Positions 1 through 8,058 of a stretch of 64,000 nucleotides of DNA are shown piece after piece (the stretch's first letter is position 1; each line of letters starts with the position of its first letter). This DNA is from CALCNS01 sp964425745. GTDB lineage: Bacteria > Bacillota > JAAYKD01. The translations under genes were made by a program, and so were the position numbers. The stretch spans positions 54,943-118,942 of the forward strand of contig CAYRNW010000006.1 of assembly GCA_964425745.1 (NCBI GenBank), read 5' to 3'. The notes below the pieces were generated by a model. That model was not told the DNA's origin. It made no database searches and saw only the letters and a program-made list of their open reading frames with translations.

Positions 1-338
1 GGGTTGTGAATCATCATTAAGGCGGTCGGAGCCATTTGCACATTCGTTCCGGCCATGGCGATAACCGATGCGGCCGAAGCTGCGATGCCATCAATCTTGA
101 CGGTGATCTTACCTTTGTAGTCCATGAGCATAGCATAGATCTGACTGGCTGCAATACAATCCCCTCCCGGTGAGTTTAACCAGATGGTGATGTCTCCTTC
201 TCCCGAGTGTAACTCGGCTTTGAAAGCGCGTGGAGTGATATCATCATCGAACCAGGATTCTTCTGCGATGACTCCATCCAAATATAGGGTTCTTTCTTGA
301 GTATTCTCATTTTTGATCCAGTTCCAGAATTTCTTCAT
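1..338 (-). CDS. Prohead protease, ClpP-like (partial)
   Basis: This is the N-terminal ~112 residues of a ClpP/S14-type serine protease; the gene continues beyond base 1. In phages of this type the enzyme processes the head scaffold and capsid during procapsid maturation. The translation contains WLNSPGGD, the Ser nucleophile region IDGIAASAAS and the His region MMIHNP, which are the usual S14 landmarks. The ATG at 338 overlaps the portal stop as ATGA, so the two genes are probably translationally coupled. Its position directly downstream of portal is the normal HK97-type order. The family call is firm; only the C-terminus is unseen. Confidence 0.9.
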   Translation of the reverse strand, partial: MKKFWNWIKNENTQERTLYLDGVIAEESWFDDDITPRAFKAELHSGEGDITIWLNSPGGDCIAASQIYAMLMDYKGKITVKIDGIAASAASVIAMAGTNVQMAPTALMMIHN

Positions 339-1591
339 TTGTTTTCCTCCGTTTCATTTGGTTTAGCAAAAGCACCGGCATCTTGTAGCTTGGTCATGGC
401 TCCGTTGATCAGGTATAAATCTCCTCCAAGTTCGGCCGGGATGCGATCGAGGTTTTCTAATTCACGAATATCATTAGCACTCATCCAGCCATTTTGTCGA
501 GCTGTTGCATATCCACTCATACGACTGACGTAGTCCCCTCGAAGCAGTCCGTCTACGTTGAATTTAATGAAAATCTTTGACTTTTCACTTTCCGATAATA
601 GAGATCGGCACATGGCTTGTTCCCAGCGAACTACCCAAGGGTCTAGAGTGTATTTCACAAACTCCAAGGACTGCTGCTCGATGTTGGAAAAAGAGGACTT
701 CTCCAAATCGGCAAGCATGTGGGGCGGCACTCGGAAGATGCGTGCAATTTCATTGATCTGGAATTTCCTCGTTTCTAGAAACTGAGCTTGTTCCGGTGAG
801 ATACCGATGGGCTGGTATTTCATCCCTTCTTCCAAGACAGCTACCTTGTGGGAATTCCCGCTTCCCTGATAGACCGTATTCCAACTGTCTTTGACCTTCT
901 GTGGATCTTTGATCACTCCTGGATGCTCCAGTACACCACCCGGTGCTGCACCATTGGCAAAGAACTTGGCTCCGTATTCTTCTGTAGCAATGGCTAACCC
1001 CACTGCATTCTTCGCCATAGCAATGGGGGAGTAGCCAACTAGACCATCAAAGCCTAACCCAGGGATGTGCAAAACATCTGAGGGTTGGAGATAGACTTCA
1101 CTTTGGTTTCTTTTGGACGAAAAGTCCTCTGGGTTTCTGCAATACAAATAGAAAAGTCGACCGCTTGAATCGCGATCAACTGTCATTTTGTTAGGCATTA
1201 ATGGGTAGAGAGCAATGACTTCGCCTCTGGCATTTCGGATGATTTGTGCATAGGCATTACCCCAGAGTAGAAGATGGCTCATGAGGGTTTCTCGAAAAGC
1301 AAAAGAAGTCATTTCTGAGTTAGGCTCATCATGGAGGAGTCGGTAGAGGGAATGCTGCCAGTATTTTTCTTTTCCGCCGTTATCGGTATAACGATAAACA
1401 TGTAACGGAAGACCGGCTACGGTTTCTGCAAGGATTCTAACACAGGAATAGACAGCGGTCATTTGCATGGCGGATTGCTCATTGACGGGTTTTCCAGAGC
1501 TGGTATTGCCATAAAAGAAGCTGTATCTGCTACCACCTAGGGCATTTTGAGGTTTATCTCTTGAACGAAATAGGTCTTGCAAGATTCCCAT
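335..1591 (-). CDS. Phage portal protein, HK97 family
   Basis: This encodes the dodecameric portal through which DNA enters the capsid and to which terminase docks. The ~418-aa product has the N-terminal signature seen in HK97 gp3-like portals (residues around QMTAVYSCVRILAETVAGLP) and the usual family length. I place the start at the ATG at 1591, eight bases after AAGGAG; ATG at 1597 or GTG at 1600 would leave too little room after the ribosome binding site. The 3' end overlaps the protease start by four bases. Oddly, the next phage gene upstream, terL, is 2 kb away because a forward-strand MarR/MFS cassette sits between them. Confidence 0.93.
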   Translation of the reverse strand: MGILQDLFRSRDKPQNALGGSRYSFFYGNTSSGKPVNEQSAMQMTAVYSCVRILAETVAGLPLHVYRYTDNGGKEKYWQHSLYRLLHDEPNSEMTSFAFRETLMSHLLLWGNAYAQIIRNARGEVIALYPLMPNKMTVDRDSSGRLFYLYCRNPEDFSSKRNQSEVYLQPSDVLHIPGLGFDGLVGYSPIAMAKNAVGLAIATEEYGAKFFANGAAPGGVLEHPGVIKDPQKVKDSWNTVYQGSGNSHKVAVLEEGMKYQPIGISPEQAQFLETRKFQINEIARIFRVPPHMLADLEKSSFSNIEQQSLEFVKYTLDPWVVRWEQAMCRSLLSESEKSKIFIKFNVDGLLRGDYVSRMSGYATARQNGWMSANDIRELENLDRIPAELGGDLYLINGAMTKLQDAGAFAKPNETEENK

Positions 1592-1709
1592 GGGCATCAC
1601 TCCTTGTTATAACTGAAGAAAAGTAGCGGAGCAAGATCGTTGAACAAACAGTTCAAATAAGTGGATAGTTTAGGAGTTTATAAATAGAATTTGTATCTAC
1701 TATTGCATT

Positions 1710-1762
1710 CCAATATTCGTTGATGTATCATCTACAATAGTTGACACATCAACGAATATTGG
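1710..1762. promoter_or_regulatory. Perfect 17-bp inverted repeat, probable MarR operator
   Basis: The arms CCAATATTCGTTGATGT (1710-1726) and its exact reverse complement (1746-1762) are separated by 19 bases. The second arm ends inside the GGAGGG ribosome binding site of the marR gene, and a TACAAT hexamer lies between the arms. The position immediately upstream of a MarR regulator suggests autoregulation. This is inference from position and symmetry; a transcript hairpin masking the ribosome binding site is also possible. Confidence 0.7.
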
Positions 1763-1772
1763 AGGGAACACT

Positions 1773-2246
1773 TTGGACATTACTCAAAGGAAAATCACAA
1801 AGATTGCTCGAGAAGTTAGTAAGTTTACTACACGGACTTTGAGGGCGGAAGGAATTGGGACTTCTGAATTCGACTTTATCCATGCTGTTCGTAAGAATCC
1901 AGGCATTACTCAAGCAGAAATCTGCAAAAAACTCGGAATCGATAAAAGTGCAGTGGCACGTCAAACAGCGAGCCTCGAAGCAAAAGGGTATCTCATCAGA
2001 AAGATCAATCCGGCCGATGGTCGGAGCCAACTCTTATATGCTACGCTGAAATCCGAAAGTCTAAAAACATCAAAAGCACATGTTGAAGCTCAATTTTATG
2101 AATGGCTGTTAGCTGGATTAGGCCGGAATGAACAAGAGGAATTTGTAAAGTTACTTGATATTCTATATCAACGGTGTAAAAGTGAGAGCAAAGCAGATTT
2201 TGTGACGATTAGCGCGCTTGTGATGGAGGCGAATCAAAATGAATAA
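1773..2246 (+). CDS. MarR-family transcriptional regulator
   Basis: This 157-aa winged-helix repressor starts at TTG 1773, seven bases after GGAGGG. The central region contains ITQAEICKKLGIDKSAVARQ, the MarR recognition helix-turn-helix, followed by the wing with the conserved DGR motif (NPADGRSQLLY). MarR proteins usually bind palindromes in their own promoter and release on binding small phenolic or cationic ligands; the perfect palindrome just upstream fits. The gene overlaps the MFS transporter start by eight bases, so it most likely controls that exporter. It is on the opposite strand to the surrounding phage late genes, which suggests it was acquired as cargo. Confidence 0.92.
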   Translation: MDITQRKITKIAREVSKFTTRTLRAEGIGTSEFDFIHAVRKNPGITQAEICKKLGIDKSAVARQTASLEAKGYLIRKINPADGRSQLLYATLKSESLKTSKAHVEAQFYEWLLAGLGRNEQEEFVKLLDILYQRCKSESKADFVTISALVMEANQNE

Positions 2247-3486
2247 TACCAAGAATAGGCCAAGGCTTTCACAAGCGATGATGTTTATTATCTTGTTTGG
2301 TATCGTTAGTCTTTTTTCTGATATGACACATGAAGGTGCTTCAAGCATTCGGGGTTCCTATCTATCACTACTAGGGGCTTCCGCTGGAACCATCGGCTTC
2401 ATTTCAGGGCTTGGTGAGCTGATAGGGTATTCTATGCGATATGTTTTCGGTAGAATCACCGATAAGACAAAGAAATACTGGCCTATGACGATTGCGGGCT
2501 ACTTATTAGATATCCTCGCTGTTCCGGCACTTGCACTTGTAGGTGAAAACGGATGGGTAATGGCAGCGATGCTTCTTGTAATTCAGCGAATGGGAAAAGC
2601 AATTAAAAAGCCGGCAAAAGATACCATCATGTCCTTTGCTGCTTCACAAGAAGGCGTAGGGAAAAGCTTCGGAATACAAGAAATGCTGGACCAAATTGGT
2701 GCTTTCCTCGGACCGGTTCTACTCTACATTGTAATGTTATTCAAAACCGAAGGAACCACCTTTCAGATTTACTCTACTTGCTTTGCCTTCCTAGCAATTC
2801 CAGGAGCTATAACGATTATTCTTTTGTTTGTCACGAAACACAAATTCCCTAATCCGGAACATTTTGAGCCTGAGCCAAAAGAATACATTCCATTCAAATT
2901 GAAGAAAGAATTTGTTCTCTATATTTCGGGGATAAGCTTGTTTGCTTTTGGTTTCATAGATTATTCTCTTATAATTATGCATATTGCCAGAACATTTACT
3001 GGAATTGCTTCCGGATTGGCCGAAACATCTTCAATCGTTAATAGTGGTACTCTTCCGCTTCTCTATGCAGGGGCCATGCTTATCGATGCCGTGTCGGCAC
3101 TCTACTTTGGCTATATGTATGACAGAAAAGGGGTCAAAGCACTTGTGCTTTCTACACTCATATCTGCACCATTTGCCTTTTTCATTTTTTCTTCTAATTC
3201 ATTACCGATGGTTCTTTTTGGAATCGGCTTATGGGGCATTGGGATGGGGGCCCAGGAATCAATTTTGAAAGCAGCTGTTTCGACAATGGTTCCTAAAATG
3301 AGCCGAGCTACGGGATATGGAATTTTTGAATTCGCATTCGGTATCTTTTGGTTCCTTGGAAGTTGGCTCCTTGGTGTATTATATGATTTTAGCTTGACTA
3401 CGATGATCATTGTTTCCGTTGGTACGCAATTAGCCGCAATTCCTCTATATTTCTATTCAAACAAACTACACAATGCACATGGATAG
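2239..3486 (+). CDS. MFS transporter (probable drug/solute exporter)
   Basis: This 415-aa polytopic membrane protein has about 10-12 hydrophobic segments. The loop between segments 2 and 3 reads GRITDKTKKYW, the MFS motif A region. Family length is typical (400-420 aa). The start at 2239 overlaps the MarR gene, so both are expressed as one unit. MarR-MFS pairs commonly confer export of a toxic compound; the substrate cannot be read from sequence. The pair lies between portal and large terminase of a prophage, an unusual place for host-benefit cargo. Confidence 0.88.
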   Translation: MNNTKNRPRLSQAMMFIILFGIVSLFSDMTHEGASSIRGSYLSLLGASAGTIGFISGLGELIGYSMRYVFGRITDKTKKYWPMTIAGYLLDILAVPALALVGENGWVMAAMLLVIQRMGKAIKKPAKDTIMSFAASQEGVGKSFGIQEMLDQIGAFLGPVLLYIVMLFKTEGTTFQIYSTCFAFLAIPGAITIILLFVTKHKFPNPEHFEPEPKEYIPFKLKKEFVLYISGISLFAFGFIDYSLIIMHIARTFTGIASGLAETSSIVNSGTLPLLYAGAMLIDAVSALYFGYMYDRKGVKALVLSTLISAPFAFFIFSSNSLPMVLFGIGLWGIGMGAQESILKAAVSTMVPKMSRATGYGIFEFAFGIFWFLGSWLLGVLYDFSLTTMIIVSVGTQLAAIPLYFYSNKLHNAHG

Positions 3487-3587
3487 AGTTGGTTTGCAAT
3501 CGAAATGTCGATGGCTTTTGGTTTTAAGAAGTGTGATGGATTGCGCAAAATATCATATGCCCTAGGTAGCTGTTGCCGCTCCGATTA

Positions 3588-5198
3588 CTAAAGTAGCAAT
3601 AATCCCCTTGTGTCATATACACTTCTATATAGGGAATTATCACACCGTATCGCTCTATCCAAAGCCATAATGGTAGCTACAGCTCCATCGATCTTCTCAG
3701 AAGATTTCTCCTTATCCGCTTTTATGTTGCCTGCGGGATCTGTTCGAACGAAGATGTTATCCATCATCCAACGTAGAATCGGGTGACCACCATGCGCAAT
3801 CTTCTGCTCATATGTCAGCTTCATTAGCTCCTTTGTGGGGGGAGACATATCTTTAAAACCTTGACCGAACGGAACTACCGTGAAGCCAAGGTTTTCTAAG
3901 TTTTGGGTCATCTGCACCGCTCCCCAACGGTCGAAAGCAATCTCCCGAATGTTATACTTTGTCCCTAACTCTTCAATAAAGGCTTCTATAAAGCCGTAGT
4001 GAACAACATTTCCTTCGGTGGTCAAAAGATAGCCTTGCTTCTTCCAAACATCATAGTTCACATGATCCCGCTTAACACGTAGATCAATGTTATCTTCCGG
4101 CATCCAAAAGTATGGCAAGATATGATATTTATCCCCCTCATCTATGGGAGGAAACACCAAAACAAATGCGGTGATATCTGTGCTACTTGAGAGGTCCAAT
4201 CCTCCATAGCAAACCCTGCCTTGCAATGCATCTGAATCGACGGTAAATGCACAAGCATCCCATTTCTCCATAGGCATCCAACGCACTGCTTGCTTAACCC
4301 ATTGATTCAATCTCAGCTGTCTGAAACTATTCTCCTCAGCTGGGTTCTGCCTGGCCGATTCAAATGCTGCTTTCACCTTGTCGATTGTCACTGTAATCCC
4401 AAGAGAAGGGTTTGCTTTCTTCCATACCTTCTGGTCGGTCCAATCATCCTCCATGGCAGCGCCATAGATTACCGGATAGAAGGTAGGGTCACTCTTTCTA
4501 CCATTGATAATGTCCACTGCCTTTTGGTGAACTTCCCAACAAATGCTGTTTTGGTTATCTCCCGCGGTAGTAATCAAAAAATACAAAGGTTGCATTCGTG
4601 CATCCCCGGAACCTTTGGTCATCACATCAAAGAGCTTTCGATTAGGTTGAGTATGAAGTTCGTCAAAAACTACACCATGTGTATTGAAACCATGCTTGTT
4701 ACTGACATCGGCTGATAGCACCTGATAGATACTCCCTGTTGGCTGATAGATCAATCGCTTCATAGAGTCGAGAATTTTCACTCGTTTAGAAAGAGCAGGA
4801 GACATGCGTACCATGTCTGCAGCCACGTTGAACACGATGGAAGCTTGGTTGCGGTCCGCTGCACATCCATAGACCTCGGCCCGTTCTTCGTTGTCCCCAC
4901 AGGTGAGCAGCAAAGCTACTGCTGCGGCTAGCTCAGACTTACCCATTTTTTTTGGAATTTCCACATAGGCTGTATTGAATTGACGGTAACCATTCGGCTT
5001 TAAGGTTCCAAACACATCTCGAATGATCTGCTCCTGCCAATCGATCAGCTCAAATGGCTTTCCGGCCCAGGTTCCCTTGGTGTGCGACAATGCTTGAACA
5101 AAGGAGACAGCATAATCTGCAGCAGACTTATTATAGACTGAGTCCGCTGCTTTAAAGCGGGTCGGCTTATATCTTTTCAGCTTACGTATTGCCGTCAA
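3588..5198 (-). CDS. terL: Terminase large subunit
   Basis: This 536-aa protein is the ATP-driven packaging motor and nuclease. Walker A is at residues ~81-89 (IPKKMGKSE), Walker B around residue 175 (HGVVFDELHTQ), and the RNase H-like nuclease domain begins near YGGLDLSSSTD with downstream acidic residues (EIAFDRWGA). It resembles the YmfN/Terminase_1 type paired with P27 small subunits. The start is uncertain: the TTG at 5198 directly abuts AAAGGAG, and no nearby ATG exists. The C-terminus looks complete. Both sides are flanked by forward-strand non-phage cassettes. Confidence 0.93.
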   Translation of the reverse strand: MTAIRKLKRYKPTRFKAADSVYNKSAADYAVSFVQALSHTKGTWAGKPFELIDWQEQIIRDVFGTLKPNGYRQFNTAYVEIPKKMGKSELAAAVALLLTCGDNEERAEVYGCAADRNQASIVFNVAADMVRMSPALSKRVKILDSMKRLIYQPTGSIYQVLSADVSNKHGFNTHGVVFDELHTQPNRKLFDVMTKGSGDARMQPLYFLITTAGDNQNSICWEVHQKAVDIINGRKSDPTFYPVIYGAAMEDDWTDQKVWKKANPSLGITVTIDKVKAAFESARQNPAEENSFRQLRLNQWVKQAVRWMPMEKWDACAFTVDSDALQGRVCYGGLDLSSSTDITAFVLVFPPIDEGDKYHILPYFWMPEDNIDLRVKRDHVNYDVWKKQGYLLTTEGNVVHYGFIEAFIEELGTKYNIREIAFDRWGAVQMTQNLENLGFTVVPFGQGFKDMSPPTKELMKLTYEQKIAHGGHPILRWMMDNIFVRTDPAGNIKADKEKSSEKIDGAVATIMALDRAIRCDNSLYRSVYDTRGLLLL

Positions 5199-5326
5199 CT
5201 CCTTTCAAGCCGAGAGAACCAATCATATTAATGTGAAATTCAGAGTTTATGTTGTTTTATTTTCTCATGACTCAAGCAGGAAATATTTTACATCTATCGA
5301 AATAAACTTAAAAAAGGAGGTGTATT

Positions 5327-6178
5327 ATGCAGATTGCAACATTTGTCGGACATGATAGTCTTACTTCACAAGTTGAAGTTTTGACAGATTCAATAATTCG
5401 AAGTGGATTGAATTGTACTTTAACTGTCTTAACACCAAAAGATTGCAGCTTTGAAATTGAAATTCCATCCGTTATAATTGAAAAAATACCAATCCTCGTT
5501 GAGCATCGATTATTTCCATTTTATGATAAATTACAAGCTGCAGCATTTTTTGAACGAACAAGAAAGGCTCCCTTTCTTTGGGTTGACATCGATAGCCTTT
5601 TTCTTGAACAAGTCGATTTCACACAAAAAGATATCGGGTTAAGGGTCAATCCGGTGGATCATCGTAATGTTGGAGTACCTGTTGGATATGAGCTCACCCC
5701 GATGTGGTATAGGCTTATGGAGTTAACCGATTTATGCGAAGAGAATTATAAACGTTATACGGTCTACACATCAGTTTCGGAAGAAAAGATCTATGCATAT
5801 TTCAATATGGGTATGGTATATGTGAATACCGAAAGGAAACTATTTCAAAAAGCTACTGATTACATGACCAAGGTGTTGAATGATGTAGAGATTCAAAAAC
5901 ACCTGAGCCAAGCCTATGTAAACCGCATATTTTTGCATCAAATGATATTTAGCATTTGTGTGTGTCAGATCTTTACAGAGCAAGAACGTTCTATATTACC
6001 ACAAGGATGCAACTTGCCTTTGCATCTTTTAGCGGGACATGTTGAAGAAAAAAAGCTGATGCATGCAAAGAGTATTCGCTATGATAATTTTTTTGCTAAA
6101 AATAAAGTACCTGAGTTTATGAAAGAATGGTTGGGAGAAGAACGGCCCGACTTAGCTTTGAGGTGGTTTTATGAATAA
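5327..6178 (+). CDS. Glycosyltransferase-like protein, function unknown
   Basis: This 283-aa protein has an excellent ribosome binding site (AAAGGAGGTG). The sequence resembles GT-A fold nucleotide-sugar transferases: an N-terminal Rossmann-like start, then WVDIDSLFLE (residues ~88-97), which looks like the DxD metal/nucleotide-binding motif at the end of a core beta strand, and a later NMGMVYV strand. I do not recognise a named family, so the GT assignment is inferred from motif and layout. It overlaps the next gene by eight bases and is opposite in orientation to terL and all neighbouring phage genes, marking it as cargo. There is no signal peptide or membrane segment. Confidence 0.5.
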   Translation: MQIATFVGHDSLTSQVEVLTDSIIRSGLNCTLTVLTPKDCSFEIEIPSVIIEKIPILVEHRLFPFYDKLQAAAFFERTRKAPFLWVDIDSLFLEQVDFTQKDIGLRVNPVDHRNVGVPVGYELTPMWYRLMELTDLCEENYKRYTVYTSVSEEKIYAYFNMGMVYVNTERKLFQKATDYMTKVLNDVEIQKHLSQAYVNRIFLHQMIFSICVCQIFTEQERSILPQGCNLPLHLLAGHVEEKKLMHAKSIRYDNFFAKNKVPEFMKEWLGEERPDLALRWFYE

Positions 6179-6713
6179 TACTCGTCCGCTCATTCACCCG
6201 GTTCCCATTGTTGTTGTTGGAGTTCTAGATGGTATAGAAGGTTCAAGGGTTAATTTTACAACGATTGGTGATATAGCAATTGCTGGTTTAAATCCTCCAT
6301 TACTAATGTTAAGTTTGCACGAAAGACATTTATCTAGGCAAATAATCGATGATAAGAAAAAGCTTACAGTACATATTCCAGAAGTTAAATGGTTAGATCA
6401 AATTGATTACTGCGGAGTTCATTCGGGGCATGATATGGATAAATCGAGTGTATTCCCCTTTCGGGTGTACCGAGGTTTTGTTGTCATTGACGATTTCCCT
6501 ATCAACTTGCTTTGCAGGGTGAGAGAGAGAATTCAAGTTGACAAACGAGTAATATTTGTTGTGGAAGTGGATGAGATGCTGTTGAGATCAGATGTCACTA
6601 TAGAAAATCTTGGTTCGTTAAACACGATACTTTATGGATTAAACAATCGGTATTATTCTAGCGGAAAAGAAATAGGGGAAGGCTACTATACAGCAAAAAA
6701 AGGAAGCAAATAG
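6171..6713 (+). CDS. Flavin reductase-like domain protein
   Basis: This 180-aa protein has the FMN-binding split-barrel layout of flavin reductase/flavoredoxin proteins. An N-terminal PVPIVVVGVLDG strand is followed by NFTTIGDIAIAGLNPPLLMLSLH, the usual region contacting FMN, and a middle KLTVHIP strand. Such proteins bind FMN and reduce it or act as electron carriers. It overlaps the upstream glycosyltransferase-like gene by eight bases and is followed after ~50 bases by a strong terminator, so the two form an isolated forward-strand operon inside the phage packaging module. A joint function is not evident. Confidence 0.72.
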   Translation: MNNTRPLIHPVPIVVVGVLDGIEGSRVNFTTIGDIAIAGLNPPLLMLSLHERHLSRQIIDDKKKLTVHIPEVKWLDQIDYCGVHSGHDMDKSSVFPFRVYRGFVVIDDFPINLLCRVRERIQVDKRVIFVVEVDEMLLRSDVTIENLGSLNTILYGLNNRYYSSGKEIGEGYYTAKKGSK

Positions 6714-6763
6714 ACCCTGCTTATCTAGACTTTTAGGAGCCCAGTAACAGCATATAATTTTTT

Positions 6764-6801
6764 AAACGGACTGCACCACCTTGGTTGCAGTCCGTTTTTT
6801 T
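6764..6801 (+). terminator. Intrinsic terminator after the flavin reductase-like gene
   Basis: Stem AAACGGACTGCA (6764-6775) pairs perfectly with 6786-6797, with a ten-base loop and a run of T residues. The polarity fits termination of the forward-strand two-gene cassette at 5327-6713. Confidence 0.9.
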
Positions 6802-6813
6802 GATGTTAAGCAT

Positions 6814-6996
6814 TCATAGCTTCTTACTACCAACGAGAATAAATCGAACATAAGCATTGGGGTCATGATCGAGGTAGTTTAGTAGCTCATAAAATCCTTT
6901 GCGAAGTGCAATCTCCCGAACTCTTGTTAAGTCGAACATGTTGGTTTCACCTGTGTCGCGAATAGCTAAGATTTGCTCCTTCACTTTATTTTCCAT
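6814..6996 (-). CDS. DUF5049-like small phage protein
   Basis: A 60-aa protein beginning MENKVKEQILAIRDTGETNM and ending in a hydrophobic strand (YVRFILVG). This pattern matches DUF5049, a short family found in clostridial phages between the methyltransferase and terminase genes; no function is known. It starts directly after the stop of the DUF4314-like gene, so the two are probably co-translated. Confidence 0.7.
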   Translation of the reverse strand: MENKVKEQILAIRDTGETNMFDLTRVREIALRKGFYELLNYLDHDPNAYVRFILVGSKKL

Positions 6997-7224
6997 TCAA
7001 GCTCCAACCTTTCTGCATAAATCCTCTCCATAGACAACATTCAAGGAACTCCCACAATCCCACTTCACTAAAATGCTACCAATGTCATCGACTCCCACTA
7101 CGTTTCCAAGGGAACCTATCGGTGGAGCTTGTACGTCGCCCATTTTCAGAAGCTCCACTCTGGTGCCGGGCGGATAGCTCTTTTTCAGATGTTCAACTAC
7201 TTCTCTTGATGGGAATCTATTCAT
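6997..7224 (-). CDS. DUF4314-like phage protein
   Basis: A 75-aa protein with the pattern PPGTRVELLKM, APPIGSLGNVVGVDDIGSI, VKWDCGSSLNVVYGED. This is the characteristic beta-rich core of DUF4314, a small SH3-like-looking family in clostridial phages and mobile elements. Function is unknown. Its start overlaps the upstream gene by eight bases and its stop abuts the DUF5049-like gene, placing it in the late operon running toward terL. Confidence 0.78.
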   Translation of the reverse strand: MNRFPSREVVEHLKKSYPPGTRVELLKMGDVQAPPIGSLGNVVGVDDIGSILVKWDCGSSLNVVYGEDLCRKVGA

Positions 7225-7990
7225 CTTCCTCTACCTCCTGAGATTTATTCTTAAAAGCTGAATTTCCTGACAATCGTGAAAGCAGAAGCTTTCGTTCTGC
7301 TTTGAACTCGTTACCAATGAACCCTAAACGAAGAAGGAAGCAACGAAATGCATATTTTTTATTTTCTACTGTCTTTTCATTGGCTTTCACCCACTTTTGT
7401 GTTTTCGCAAGTTTGCAAAGTCCGAAAATAAAATGGCTATACGCATTGGTAGAAACAGCTTCATTTCCAGATTCAAGAGTGAACCAAGGAAAGCTCAAAG
7501 TGCTTTCTTTTTGTTCAATGGGTAACTCACTTGTTCCAAGAGCTTTCTTGATAAGTTGCTCTTTGCTCGAAACTAGCTTTTTGAGGTTGAATAATGACTC
7601 GTCGGTAAAACCCTCACTCGGAATTTCAATCGTCAATCGGGTCGGAGTAAGATAGGCAGGTGGTTCCTTGTAATCGCAATAAGGACTAACCCTACCGCCA
7701 AGTTCTGCTTCAAAGGGAATAGAAATATCTTCTGATTTCTGATCGGCTATAATCGCCGGATCGTCGTATGAAATAGCGATTGCTTCAAAGTCGTGTATTC
7801 CACAGAGGTCAGCTACGAGTCCAGGGTTATCTGGTCCCGCAAGAGTACCGTCTTTGTCAATCCGATACGCACCGATTTCGTAAGCGAAGGAGGGAGCACC
7901 TAGATACTTTGGGGTTTGGTTTAATTCAAAACCGATGGATGTAACAAGTGCTTTGCGTTTAGCGCCAGTTAGATGGTAATCAATCTTCAT
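7217..7990 (-). CDS. Phage protein of the clostridial 'virulence protein' family, unknown function
   Basis: A ~257-aa protein starting MKIDYHLTGAKRKALV, with LGAPSFAYEIGAYRIDKDGTLAGPDN following. This is the recognisable N-terminal block of a family often labelled virulence protein in clostridial prophages, without experimental basis. I choose the ATG at 7990 because AAGGTG lies nine bases upstream; the longer start at 8008 lacks a site. The C-terminal third is Lys/Arg rich. It overlaps the DUF4314-like gene by eight bases. No catalytic motif is visible. Confidence 0.7.
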   Translation of the reverse strand: MKIDYHLTGAKRKALVTSIGFELNQTPKYLGAPSFAYEIGAYRIDKDGTLAGPDNPGLVADLCGIHDFEAIAISYDDPAIIADQKSEDISIPFEAELGGRVSPYCDYKEPPAYLTPTRLTIEIPSEGFTDESLFNLKKLVSSKEQLIKKALGTSELPIEQKESTLSFPWFTLESGNEAVSTNAYSHFIFGLCKLAKTQKWVKANEKTVENKKYAFRCFLLRLGFIGNEFKAERKLLLSRLSGNSAFKNKSQEVEEDE

Positions 7991-8058
7991 GTTCTTCACA
8001 CCTTTCATTTTTGATTACTACATCTATCACTCTAAACGCTGTAAATAGCAAGTCCTAA

